Source: Meghimatium bilineatum (taxonomy: Eukaryota > Mollusca > Gastropoda > Stylommatophora > Philomycidae). Taken from it: a stretch of 64,000 nucleotides of DNA. A program made the position numbers and the translations under genes. Below, piece after piece: positions 34,301 through 46,300 of this stretch (position 1 is the first letter of the stretch; the number at the start of each line of letters is the position of its first letter). The notes under the pieces are model-generated. The model had not been told where the DNA came from, made no database searches, and saw only the letters and a list, made by a program, of their open reading frames with translations. The stretch covers positions 4,074,510-4,138,509 of the forward strand of contig CM067310.1 in the NCBI GenBank assembly GCA_034231615.1. The letters are read 5' to 3'.

Positions 34301-37300
34301 TACAAGTATTCACAATTTAAAAATACAAGTATTCACAATTTAAAAATACAAGTATTCACAATTTAAAAATACAAGTATTCACAATTTAAAAATACAAGTA
34401 TTCACAATTTAAAAATACAAGTATTCATAATTTAAAAATACAAGTATTCATAATTTTTAAAAAGTATTATATTTCTCAATGTTTATCTTCACTCTTCCCC
34501 AGAGTTTATGCTGTAATGGTTTGGTATATGTAGACCAATCATTAAGAAATGCAACAATAAATATAGACTTGCTGTGCACTGACAAGTGTGTGTATGTTGA
34601 AAAGGTGTGATAGTGAAAAAAGTCTTAGAAACACTGGTATAGAGGAATGACTTCATTGTGCCTGGTTGTGCACGCCTTCCCTCACAATAAAGTAGCATGC
34701 AGATAGTAGTGCTCATGTCTCTTCTACCATTGATGTTGATCTTTCCGGTGGTCACTAACTGTACAAGTTTTGACTTTCTCATCACATGTCCTAAACAACT
34801 TGACTGTCAGCTTCTAATTTTTGCTAGAATTTGTTGTTTTATTCCAGCATCTCTGAGGACTTCTACATTAGTTTTCTTGGCTGTCCATGATTTTTCATCA
34901 TTTTTCTCAGAAACCACATTTCTGTAGGCTCTAATTCACTTTGAATTTTATTTGTTTACAATCCATGCTTCACATCCATAACATAACATATGCATTGATA
35001 TTACATAACAATTTACTATAAGATAATCCACAATACATCGCTAAAAGGTGATGCTAACTTTTTGTAAATACAATAATGTTACCATTACATACTCTTACCA
35101 TAACAGAGTCCACTAAACTTACCATAACAGAGTCCACTAAACTTACCATAACAGAGTCCACTAAAACTGAAAGCAATTTCTGAAGGACATAGTTGGCTAT
35201 CGGGTGCACGGCAAAGTATATTAAGTTCCCTTTGAAAATCTGGCTATATAACTGATTGAGCTGATCTTCAGATGCCAAAGAAATGATTAGTTCTACCAAG
35301 TAGGAGCCAACCTCATTCTGTACAATGTCTGGCAATCTGTTTTTAATGAAACAATTACTGTAAATATATATTTTTTTAAAAATAATTTTAATTGGTAACA
35401 TCCTATTCAGGATGTAGCCATTATTAAAACAGCATTTTTGGATGTAGTAATTGTCTGTGTGCTACTCTTGCTATGTGGGAAATATCTTGATTTACATATG
35501 CTAACTAAGTGCTTCAAAACTGACATAAAGTCTGTAAAAATGACTGATGGTTTTTATTCCATTTTATATGTGTGTGTATATATGTATATATATATATCGT
35601 TTGTGTGGCAACCGGGGCCGGTTCAGGTTGCAGAAAATAGGGCCACTGTCTTCTTTTCAAGCGACTAAGGAAAGTTGGGGAGTAGACAACTAAGGATAGT
35701 TGGGGGAGTAGACAACTAAGGAAAGTTGGGGAGTAGACAACTAAGGAAAGTTGGGGTAGTAGACAACTAAGGAAAGTTGGGGTAGTAGACAACTAAGGAA
35801 AGTTGGGGTAGTAGACAACTAAGGAAAGTTGGGGTAGTAGACAACTAAGGAAAGTTGGGGTAGTAGACAACTAAGGAAAGTTGGGGTAGTAGACAACTAA
35901 GGAAAGTTGGGGTAGTAGACAACTAAGGAAAGTTGGGGTAGTAGACAACTAAGGAAAGTTGGGGTAGTAGACAACTAAGGAAAGTTGGGGTAGTAGACAA
36001 CTAAGGAAAGTTGGGGTAGTAGACAACTAAGGAAAGTTGGGGAGTAGACAACTAAGGAAAGTTGGGGGATGGTCTGATAACCTGTCACTTGTGAAAAGGC
36101 CATAGCTACTGTATTTTATTAATTTTTTCTTCTCAAGTGGTCCCCATGTTGACAAAGATATGTAGGTCAGTGGACATTGCACTTTTGTGGAAAACTACTA
36201 GGTGGCAAGAAATGCTAAATGTGCCATTGTTGCGGATGGGCTAATAGATCTGACATATGAATGATGAGAGGCTTATACCGTGTATACTACACTCCTGGCA
36301 GGAATTGACGATCCTGGGATACTGGACAGCACTGGAATGCTTCCCTTCAGGACTAAACATGCATCAATTACACCCCCCCCCAACACAAGCATGAAACAAC
36401 AAACCGTATACGAGTCCTGGCATCATGATAGTTGCTCAACTGAGGAGGACCTGTTCTTTTGTCAGAAAAGCTTTGGTCTATCAAGATTTATCCGCTCACA
36501 GATAGAGGGATTAGTTCTTGCTCACAGATAGAGGGATTAGTTCTTGCTCACAGATAGAGGGATTACTTCTTGCTCACAGATAGAGGGATTAGTTCATCAT
36601 AATCAAATATGTATTAAAAAACTCTGAACAGATATTCTTCTTCTTCTTCTGTGTTCATTCATAAACTCCCGCTGGATCCTCTTGTAACAGAACAATGGTC
36701 CTAATAGATTTCTAACAGGATGTAGTCCATAGAACAGAAATGTGCGGTGTCGTCATTTTATTTGTGCCAATGGCACAGCGCATCCGTCCTCAGCGGAAAC
36801 TTATATATTGATATTTGGGGAAAAAACATGAAAAAATTTATTGCTGAAACAAACATTACTATAAAATGATCTTTTACTAAGAAAGAAAGGAATTCTGTCT
36901 GACCTTTTGGAGACATCATCTGCGTTTGCTGGATCATTATTGGACGGGGAACAAGCTTTCGTGAAGATAGTTTTCACCAAGTTGCTGTATTCTTGTGGGG
37001 ATATTTTGTGAAGAATCAATAGTACTGTCTGCAGTACTGGACAGTAACTTTGGTCACTTAAGTGATCTGGAAGACAAGAGAAAGTTCTATAATAACTAAG
37101 TAGTAATTCTATAGTAACTGAGTAGTGATTCTATAGTAACTGAGTAGTAATTCTATGATAACAGAGCAGTATTTATATAGTAACTGAGTAGTAATTATAT
37201 ATAAATAACCAAATGGCCAGAGAGTGTCCGACAAAGTGGAGGGTGCCGCAGTAACCGAACGAACAAATGGTTAAAGCAAAATGAAGTAAACTGGTTACTA

Positions 37301-40300
37301 AAAACACTTACCTTATCTATGAATAAAAATACATAAAAAAAGTATATAAAAAAACATACAATAAAACTACACAGGACAAACGTGTTGGTCCAAATGGGAC
37401 CTTTTCCAAGAGACAAATAACTATAAAACAAAACAATAATGCATAAAATAGAAACATAAAATACATAATTTCATAGAAACATGGATTGATAAAATTTCAA
37501 TCATCTATTTTAAAAATTATTTCCTGCCTTAAGATTTTCCCAAGAATGTAAATGGATCAACATAACTTGTGAATCATAGAATTTGACCAGGAACACCTGT
37601 GTGGATAATGTCTGAAAGGTATTTTTCAATAACTCAAAAGAGTTATGCCTGTTTGGCACGTTATAAGAGTTATGCCTGTTTGGCATGTTATAAGGTTATG
37701 CCTGTTTGGCATGTTATAAGGAGGTTTTAGGTGGTGGGGTTTCTGTCCCATCATACCCGCTGAAGCTGGAATTTTGTGGCAGAAAGGTGCAGATATCACA
37801 GCCAAGTTATAAACCATGACACAACTCATTCCGTTCTGACTGCATCCTACAAATTACATTAACAGGATGTAGACAAAGAGCGGAATAAATCAACACAAAC
37901 CTTCAAAGTTGCAGAGATGTACAATCTTGCCTGTCAGAGTTTTGAAAGACTGTTCAAAGTCTTGGGGCAGGTATTTATATGTTGTTGCCATGGGGACATC
38001 ACTTTTATCTGTGTGCAAAAACAAGAATAACACATTACTCTAAGATAATAGTAACAAATTACTGAAATATATAAACAAATTACTGAAATATATAAACAAA
38101 TTACTCAAAGATACTGCAGTGGGATCACTCTATAGAGCCTATGTTTATAAGAAATGTCTCTATTTTACAACACTTTTGAAAATCCTCATTTATTTTTATT
38201 CTTTATACTTCATAGATACAGCAAATGTCTGCTACTACTTCACAGATACAGCAAATGTCTGCTATTACTTCACAGATACAGCAAATGTCTGCTATTACTT
38301 CATAGATACAGCAAATGTCTGCTATTACTTCATAGATACAGCAAATTTCTGCTATTACATAAATATTTTGTTGGTCCAGAGTAAGTTGTTATAATAGGAT
38401 TTGACTAGCATACTTTACTCAACGATGAGAGCAACAAATTACTCAAAGAATCCAAAAATTTGACCAGGAACACCAGTGTTGATAATGCCTGAAAGGTATT
38501 TTTCAATAACTTAAAGATATTAACATGCCCGCTTTGCATGTTATAAGGAGGTTTTAGGTGGTGGGGTTCAGGCATTATCAAAGACAAGAGTAACAAATTA
38601 CTCAAGAGACGAGAGTAACAAAGTTACTCAAAGACAAGAGTAACATATTGGTCAAGCAATCAAAGAAGCAACTCTTTTGCTGCTGGGATCATCCCATCTG
38701 AAAGCAGAAAAGGGGTGCAAAGGGTCTTGCATTGCTCTCGTGTGGACCCAGGTTAGCAGATAACCAAGATCCCAAAAGTACCTTCTCGTGGTGCACCCTG
38801 GAAATAGAAATACAGCTGCTCTTACTGTATTCCTGGCCAACACTTTTAGCTTTATGCCCGTGGATGCTGTAGATGGAATCAGAATTGCCTGCAGAGAGAC
38901 AGGAAAAAATCTCTACGCATTCAACAGGTACACAGTGATGCAAGGTATATGCGCATTCCAACTTAGCCGGTTTAAAAAGCAGAAACATTGGAGGGGGTGA
39001 ACAATGTCAATGTCCCTAACACATCGTGATCTTACAAGCACACACTGAATCTGGAAAAGATAACACATGCTAGAGGGCAGCGTAGTGTGTGAATTAATTC
39101 AGTGGTAACGAAGCTACAATAGTCCAGCACGAGACCGAAAGTCATCACACAGAACACACAGAAGCCCACATGTCCCATTACAATTGACGCCATTAAAAGT
39201 AGGAGTCATGCCTCAAGTATTGGATACATCAACTTGAACATGCAGTAAGCTTTGAATACAGCTGCCCGCTGAAGACGGATGTGTCAGGCCATTGGCACAA
39301 ATAAAATAGCAACACTATGCATTTCCATTATCTGGACTACATCCTGCTAGAAATTCAATAGGACTATGGTCCTGCTACAAGAGTGATCCACCGGGAGTTT
39401 GAGAATGAATGCTGAAGAAGAATACAGCTCCCCATTGTACACAGGACAAGGACAGGGGACTGCACTGTTCAATCGTCTGACCAAAGCAGTGTTGAGACTC
39501 GAACTCTGAACACTGCATGCAATGTAGAGGAGAGAGTAAGTCTCTAATTACACAACAAACCAAGCCAAACTCAACTGTCGGTCTTTTCCCAACACAGTTC
39601 ATACATAGAGAATTGGGGTCAGTACCCAAGGGCCCACGCGAAGCTCCTTATCTGAGATTCATATTCGCCTAAAATGTCTCTCTTATCCATTCTCAATTCA
39701 CCGACTAGTTGACGCAAGCCTATCATATCTCTCATTTTCGCAAACACCAGCATGTCCAGGGCAGTAAATCCATGACTCACCCCCCCAGAAGGTTGAATAT
39801 TAGAATTTACTACATGGAAAAAAAAACTTTTGTTACTGCATGTTTTCCTGTGAAGGAGTGCCGGGAGGCTTTCTATGGGCTGTGGAAATAAAGGCAGCTG
39901 TGCCATAGAGGATGCCTCGACATGTATAGGAAGGATTCTGATTTTACCTCCGAAAGAAAAAAAAATGTGTCCCAACCGTGGATTGAACCCGGGTATTCAA
40001 GGGCCTGAGAATGGTGTTCTAACCACACGGCCTAGCGTTTCACATCATGTAGTATCATTTATTACATGATACAAATAAAACTGTGATCTGTTCTTATTTG
40101 TTCACTCTCAAACTCCTGCAGATTAGCAGAATGTAGTCCAGGAATGGATTACATTGCGCCTTAGTTTACAGCTTAGCTGCGCTTTTCGGCCTTTGTAATA
40201 ATCACGCCTCTCAGCATGGTCTATGGGTCACCTTGAATGGATCACCCTCTATGGAATGGTACAGCCAACTCCACCCCAAAACTTCCTTAAATGCCTTTTA

Positions 40301-43300
40301 AAACATGCCTGGCAAATAACAGTATTGCTATTCTTTGCTTTCCTTTTGAGCCCCGGCAACATGCAAGTGAAAAAACTGTGGACTAATGACATATTCATCA
40401 TCTTCTTCTTCAGCATTCATTCTCAAACTCCCGCTGGATCTCTCCTGTAGTAGGAAAATAGCCTACTAAATTTCCAGCCGGGTGTAGTCTAGAATATGGA
40501 AATGCATTGTGTCGCTGTTTTATTTGTGCCAATGGCTCGACAGATCTGTCGTCAGCAGAATGATATATTCATAATTATTCAACGTTTACCTTTGGACTGG
40601 ACTCTGGACACACGACTGCGTATAACTTCCTCTTTCACTTTAACCCCTCCCAGAGCTTCCAAAAGAGATCGTAGAACATGACTTGCGTATGTGTCCACCA
40701 TAATGTCTCTCATGTGAGACTCAGTGAATTTGCACAGTTGAACAATGGAGCCCTGAAAACAAATCAAGATACAAAGATAAATGATGATTGAATATCATAT
40801 GATGGCCCTTTTCATCTAAACAGACGGTCAGAAAGCAGATCAATGTAAATTGCAGTCACTACATTTCACACATGACTGCTTGCTCTTGCTGGTATTATGG
40901 GGAAAGTGCCTTGCCTATTTTCACTCTCTATTGATTAGTTCCATGGGAAAAGCAATGCCAATATGCTTTGAAACAAGCAGAACTGCATGAGATTCCAGAA
41001 GATTGTTTAATATACCATTCAACTGTATTAGGGTCTCATCTCCGGTTTTTTTGTGGGGGTTTACTCCCTTAGCATAAGGCACTCCCATTAAAAATATATC
41101 ATAGCTATTGGCACAATAGGTTTAAATAAGAGACAAGTCAATGCATGAGAAAGATACAAGCCAGTTTAAGATTGTGATGATGGTACACAGACGAGAGATG
41201 TTAACACTTCAAGCATCAATATCAAAAATTCTGTTTTAATTGTTCATTCTTACAACCACATTGATTTCTTTTATAAATGTTGAAACCTAAGATTGTCACA
41301 TTAGCATACAGTTTTTATTCAGGTAGATCAGAGGCTACACGTCTGCTCTACTCTCCTTTCATGAAAATGGAGTCTAAAATAAATAAATAAACAGTCAGGG
41401 GATATCTGACAAGATGGAGCATACTACAGTAACAGAACAAAGAAGTGATAAATACTATATTAATATAAAAAAGTTACTGGATATTCTAACTGTCAAATAG
41501 TAAAACTAATGTAAAAAATAAATAAGAATAAACAAAAGAACATGGACTTTTTCTATGTTACGATCCGATAGGGACTTTTTTCAAGATATCAATACAAATG
41601 ACCGCCGAAGACGGATGTGTTGGGCCATTGGCGCAAATAAAACGGCAACACAACGCATTTCCATTCTCTGGACTACATTCAACTGGAAATCTTGTAGGAT
41701 CATTGTCCTGTTACAAGAGAAATCCAGTGGGAGTTTGAGAATGAACGCTGAAGAAGAATACAAATGGGAAACAGAAACTTATTTAATTATAAAAAATGCA
41801 TTCTGCTTACCTCTACCTATTTCTTTTTCTGTCTATCATTAGCACGTAGGTTTTCTGCGCGCACCAGTGCTAAACTCACATGATAACGCTTCTTTCAGTA
41901 TTGTCATTTCTGATGTTCAAAGATGGTTGCTGAGATATCTCTGAACATTTATTTAATAGTTAAAATTATTTCTATTTTCCATTTGTATTCATATCTCGAA
42001 AAAGCTCCCCATTCAACCACAGCATAGACAACGTTCTTGTGTCTTTGTTTATTATTATTTATTTTTTACATTAGTTTTACTATTTATTCTTCTTCTTCAG
42101 CATTCAGTCTCAAACTCCCGCTGGATCTTTCTTATAGCAGGACCATGGTCCTATTAGATTTCCAGCAGGATGTAGTCCATAGAATGGGAGTTTATTGTGT
42201 CGCTGTTTTATTTGTGCCAATAGCTCGACACATCCGTCTTCGGCGGGAGTTGTACTATTTGATAGTTAGAATACAAGATGGAGTCTTGCAGCACATATTC
42301 TACTGCCAGCTTGTCTTCTCCACATGGAGACCCAGTTTTAGCATGCTTTAAACTTGTGGTAGATGGGCCTACAGTCTTTTTCTAAGACAGTAGAAAACTG
42401 GGACTTATGCTGCATCAGACATTGCTTCATGATTTATCAGGACATCTATTAATAGATTTTTGGTCTTACTCCTATTCGTTGTTTGTGGTGCATCTTGATT
42501 TGACTGTTGTGGTGTGTCTGTTGTCTTGCCCACATGTAGGAAGACCAGGTCAGACTTAGTTTCCAGTCACTGTTGATCTACTTAAGCCCCACCTCCTCCC
42601 CAAGGAAGTAGCGTCTGTGGAGACTTGTCTCGTCAACAGAGTTAAGGTCAGCAAGATCTCTGCTGTGAAGAATGTTGAAGAACCATACTTGAATTCTTCT
42701 TCCATGTTTGTTTTCTTCTCATTATTAAAGCTGACGGGATTGAACCTGGTCTATTCTAGTGACACTGAATCGCCTTGCAACTCACACTGTAAAACTCATT
42801 TATCCTAATCTTTCCTACTTGAAATTTCTTTGTTCTCCAACTCTTGTATATTAACAGGATGTAGTCTCTGGAGAGGAGTCTACCAGATATATCTCTATAG
42901 TCATAGAGGTCAACTGCAATATGCTAGAATTTATCTGGATGAATAAGCAGTCACTGCCCAAACCGACGTCGGTGACTACCTACACCACAGTGAAAGTTCA
43001 ATGGACCGTGCTAATACTTTGAATGGAATCATGAAGTTGGACCAATTTGAAGATATGGGATTATATTTCTTCTTCTATATCTAAGGCTAGAATGTCGGAC
43101 CTGGAAGTGAAGCGTGGGTGTTGCAAGAAACGCATGACATATATGAATCAAAAGAAGAGTTATCAACCAACACAGAACTGGAACATTCAGTTACTGCATG
43201 CTGAAGTACATACTGAATGGGAGATCGGAGCTTCTTCTTTTTCTGCGTTCGTTCTAAAACTCCAGCAGATTACCAGGGTGTAGTCCGGAGAATGGAATGC

Positions 43301-46300
43301 GTTGTGTCATTGTTTTACAGCATTGCTGCGATATCTGCGCCTTTCGGCTGGACACATCCAACTTCAGCATGGATTTGGGTCACTGACCATATATGGGATG
43401 GGACAGCCAGCTCCATCCCATAACCTCCTTAGTCGCCTTTTACGACTTGGAAGGTAAACAGTGTTGCTATTCTTTGCTCCCATTTCGGGCCCTGGCAACA
43501 CACGGGCGGGAGATCGGAGCATCTATGGACTTGCCTGGAGTGCCATGATGATGATGTGACGACTAACCAACCAACCAACTTGTTCTTAAGTACTTACGGT
43601 CATGTTCTCTTTCCTGAATGAAAGAATTGGATGGGGGGAGGAGAATTTTGTTTTCGATGATTGTGGGGGGTAATTTTTAGAATTGGGAGGAGGGTGGTAT
43701 TGAGAATTTGGGGATGTTTTTGCAGATGGGGGAAGGAGGAGAGTTGAGCAGTACCTTACATACCCTTTTCCAATACGTACGAGCTTGCATGTTGTGCAAC
43801 ACATCACAGTGTTATTCTCTCAGATGTCTGCAAGACTCAGACTTAGTTTTCTTTAAACTCTTATCCATATAATTCTTCGTCTTCTACATTTATTCTCAAA
43901 CTCCTGCAGATTAGCAGGATGTAGTATGGGGGAACAGAATGTGTTGTGTCATGGTTTACAGCTTGGCTGCAATATCTTCACCTTTTAGCCAGACACATCT
44001 GACTTCAGCATAGCTTCTAGTCATATGACCAACTATGGGATGAGACTGCCAAATTCACCCCCCAAAACCTCATCAGTCACCTTTTACTATATGCATGGCA
44101 GGTAATAGTGCCACTATTCTTTGCTCCCCTTTTGGACCCTGGCTACACATAAAATATTTATATTTTTAATATATATATATTTATGTTCATATACACAGAC
44201 TTCAGGCAATATATATGGTACAATGACTTACATGTACATTGCTTGTTTGACGACCTTGAGTACCATCTGTATCATTCACGTCTGCATAAACTGCCGGCAG
44301 ATGTTGGATCAGGGACTGGAAGACGTGACTCGCAAACCGATCAAACATAACAATAGTCAGGTTTGAACAGAAGTTGCAGAAGAGCTCTCGCATGTGATAA
44401 GGTTTGCTATGTGAAAATAACATCTCTAGGATACGGCTCACTGTTTGATTCTGTGACACCTCAACCCCTTCATCTTTCAGTGTGTTGTAGACATTGGTAA
44501 GAAAATTATCTGAAAAGTTTACAGGTCAGTAAAATGTTAGTTAGACCTTACTTGAGGGTAAAGTCGAGGGGAGGAGAGCAAGAGGTAGGCAGAGATACAA
44601 GTGAAAGAGTAGCATCACAAGATGGAGAGGTTAGTGTAGCAGAGTGTACCACCAAGTCAAGAGACAGGGGATGTTGGAGATTTGTTGCAGCCAACCTTCA
44701 TTGCGGAGACAGCACTTGATGTTTTGATGGAAATGTAAGTGACCACATAGTACATTTTTTTTTTTTACAAATACTCGTTCAAGCATCCGCCGGATCTCTC
44801 CTGTAGCAGGACAATGGTTCTACTAGATTTCCAGCATGTAGTCCACAGAATGAAGGTACATTGTATTACCTTTTTATTGATGCAAATGGTCTGATACATG
44901 CGACTTCAGTGGCCACAGTATGCATATTATCAATTAATAATTCAATCAAGCCCCTATCTATCATAGGTTATTGTTCAATTCTTGTCAGACTGCACTGACT
45001 TGTTCATGCAGGTATCACCAAATGCCCATAATGACATGCAGGTTCAATGACATGACATTCAATCATGCAGGACATGAAGATAGTGAGACTTTCTGCTTGT
45101 GGGAACTCCATACTTCATCTGTACAATTATGTTATTACCCCCCCCCCCCTCTGAAAGTTTTGCATGTGAGAATTGAAGTCTTCTGTGTGTAAAACAATAA
45201 AGCTCTGAAGAAAACTCCCCACTGCACGAATGATATAAGAGCTATATTGTTCATTCTTCAACGTTCATTCTCAAACTCCTGCTGATTAGCATGGTGCAAT
45301 CTGGATTGTCTACACCACTTGGTCTGGATTGCCTACACCACTTGGTCTGGATTGTCTACACCACTTGGTCTGGATTGTCTACACCACTTGGTCTGGATTG
45401 TCTACACCACTTGGTCTGGATTGTCTACACCACTTGGTCTGGATTGCCTACACCACTTGGTCTGGATTGCCTACACCACTTGGTCTGGATTGCCTACACC
45501 ACTTGGTCTGGATTGCCTACACCACTTGGTCTGGATTGTCTACATGACTTGACATGGTACTTGATTGATTGATTCATTGATTCCAGAGAACATTTTCCAA
45601 TGTGTTTTCATTTACAGCCTACAGACAATATCTGTGCAATTTGGCCTGACACATGTGACTTCAGCATGGCTTCTGTATCTTTTTAACTCTATACGATGGG
45701 ACAGTCAACCACAACCACCAAACCTCCTTAGGCACCTTTTACAACATGCATAGTTGGTCACAGTGTTCTATTCTTTGCTCCTCTTTCGGTGCCACACAAC
45801 ACGTGGGTAATATTACTCACAATTCCTGGTGATCAAAATGTAAGAAACAAACCCTGTCTTTAGGTTTCCTCTCCAAGTCTTTCCATCACCATCTGGTGCC
45901 ATGCTGGCTGGCATAGGCGGTCATGGCTCTCCACAGCTCTCTGTCCACAGTATTATGTATCAAAGTCGTTGTTGTTTCCTTGCCGCGCCAGGTTGTCAAA
46001 CTGTCTAGTATTTTCTCACATTGTTGCCCTCTGTCTCTGTTGCCTTCAATTTTGCCTGTTGTGACTATGTTCTCCAAACCTGCCTGTCTCATGAAGTGGC
46101 CAAAAAAAGAAGATTGCCTTTTTCTTATATTGTTGATTAAGGTCCGTTTCGTATTTGACTCTTTCAACACCACCACATTAGTTTTTCTGGCTGTCCATGG
46201 TATTCTCAGCATTCTTCTGTTTTTCCATGTAATGCCAATATCACTGAGACCTTACATCGTCTCTCTTCTCAAGTTTTCCTGTGTAGTTAGAATCACGATT

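Noticed and set aside
39619-39975. 118-residue minus-strand open frame
   Set aside because: Directly continues a tRNA-like head and shares a segment with another locus, so likely repeat sequence rather than a host gene.
39975-40042. tRNA gene (minus)
   Set aside because: A and B boxes and a T-arm are present, but the acceptor stem and anticodon arm do not pair properly; better read as a SINE head.
42617-42808. 63-residue open frame
   Set aside because: Overlaps a tRNA-like SINE head and has no family likeness.
45291-45572. Leu/Trp-rich repeat protein
   Set aside because: 23-bp array with three open frames, inside a SINE.
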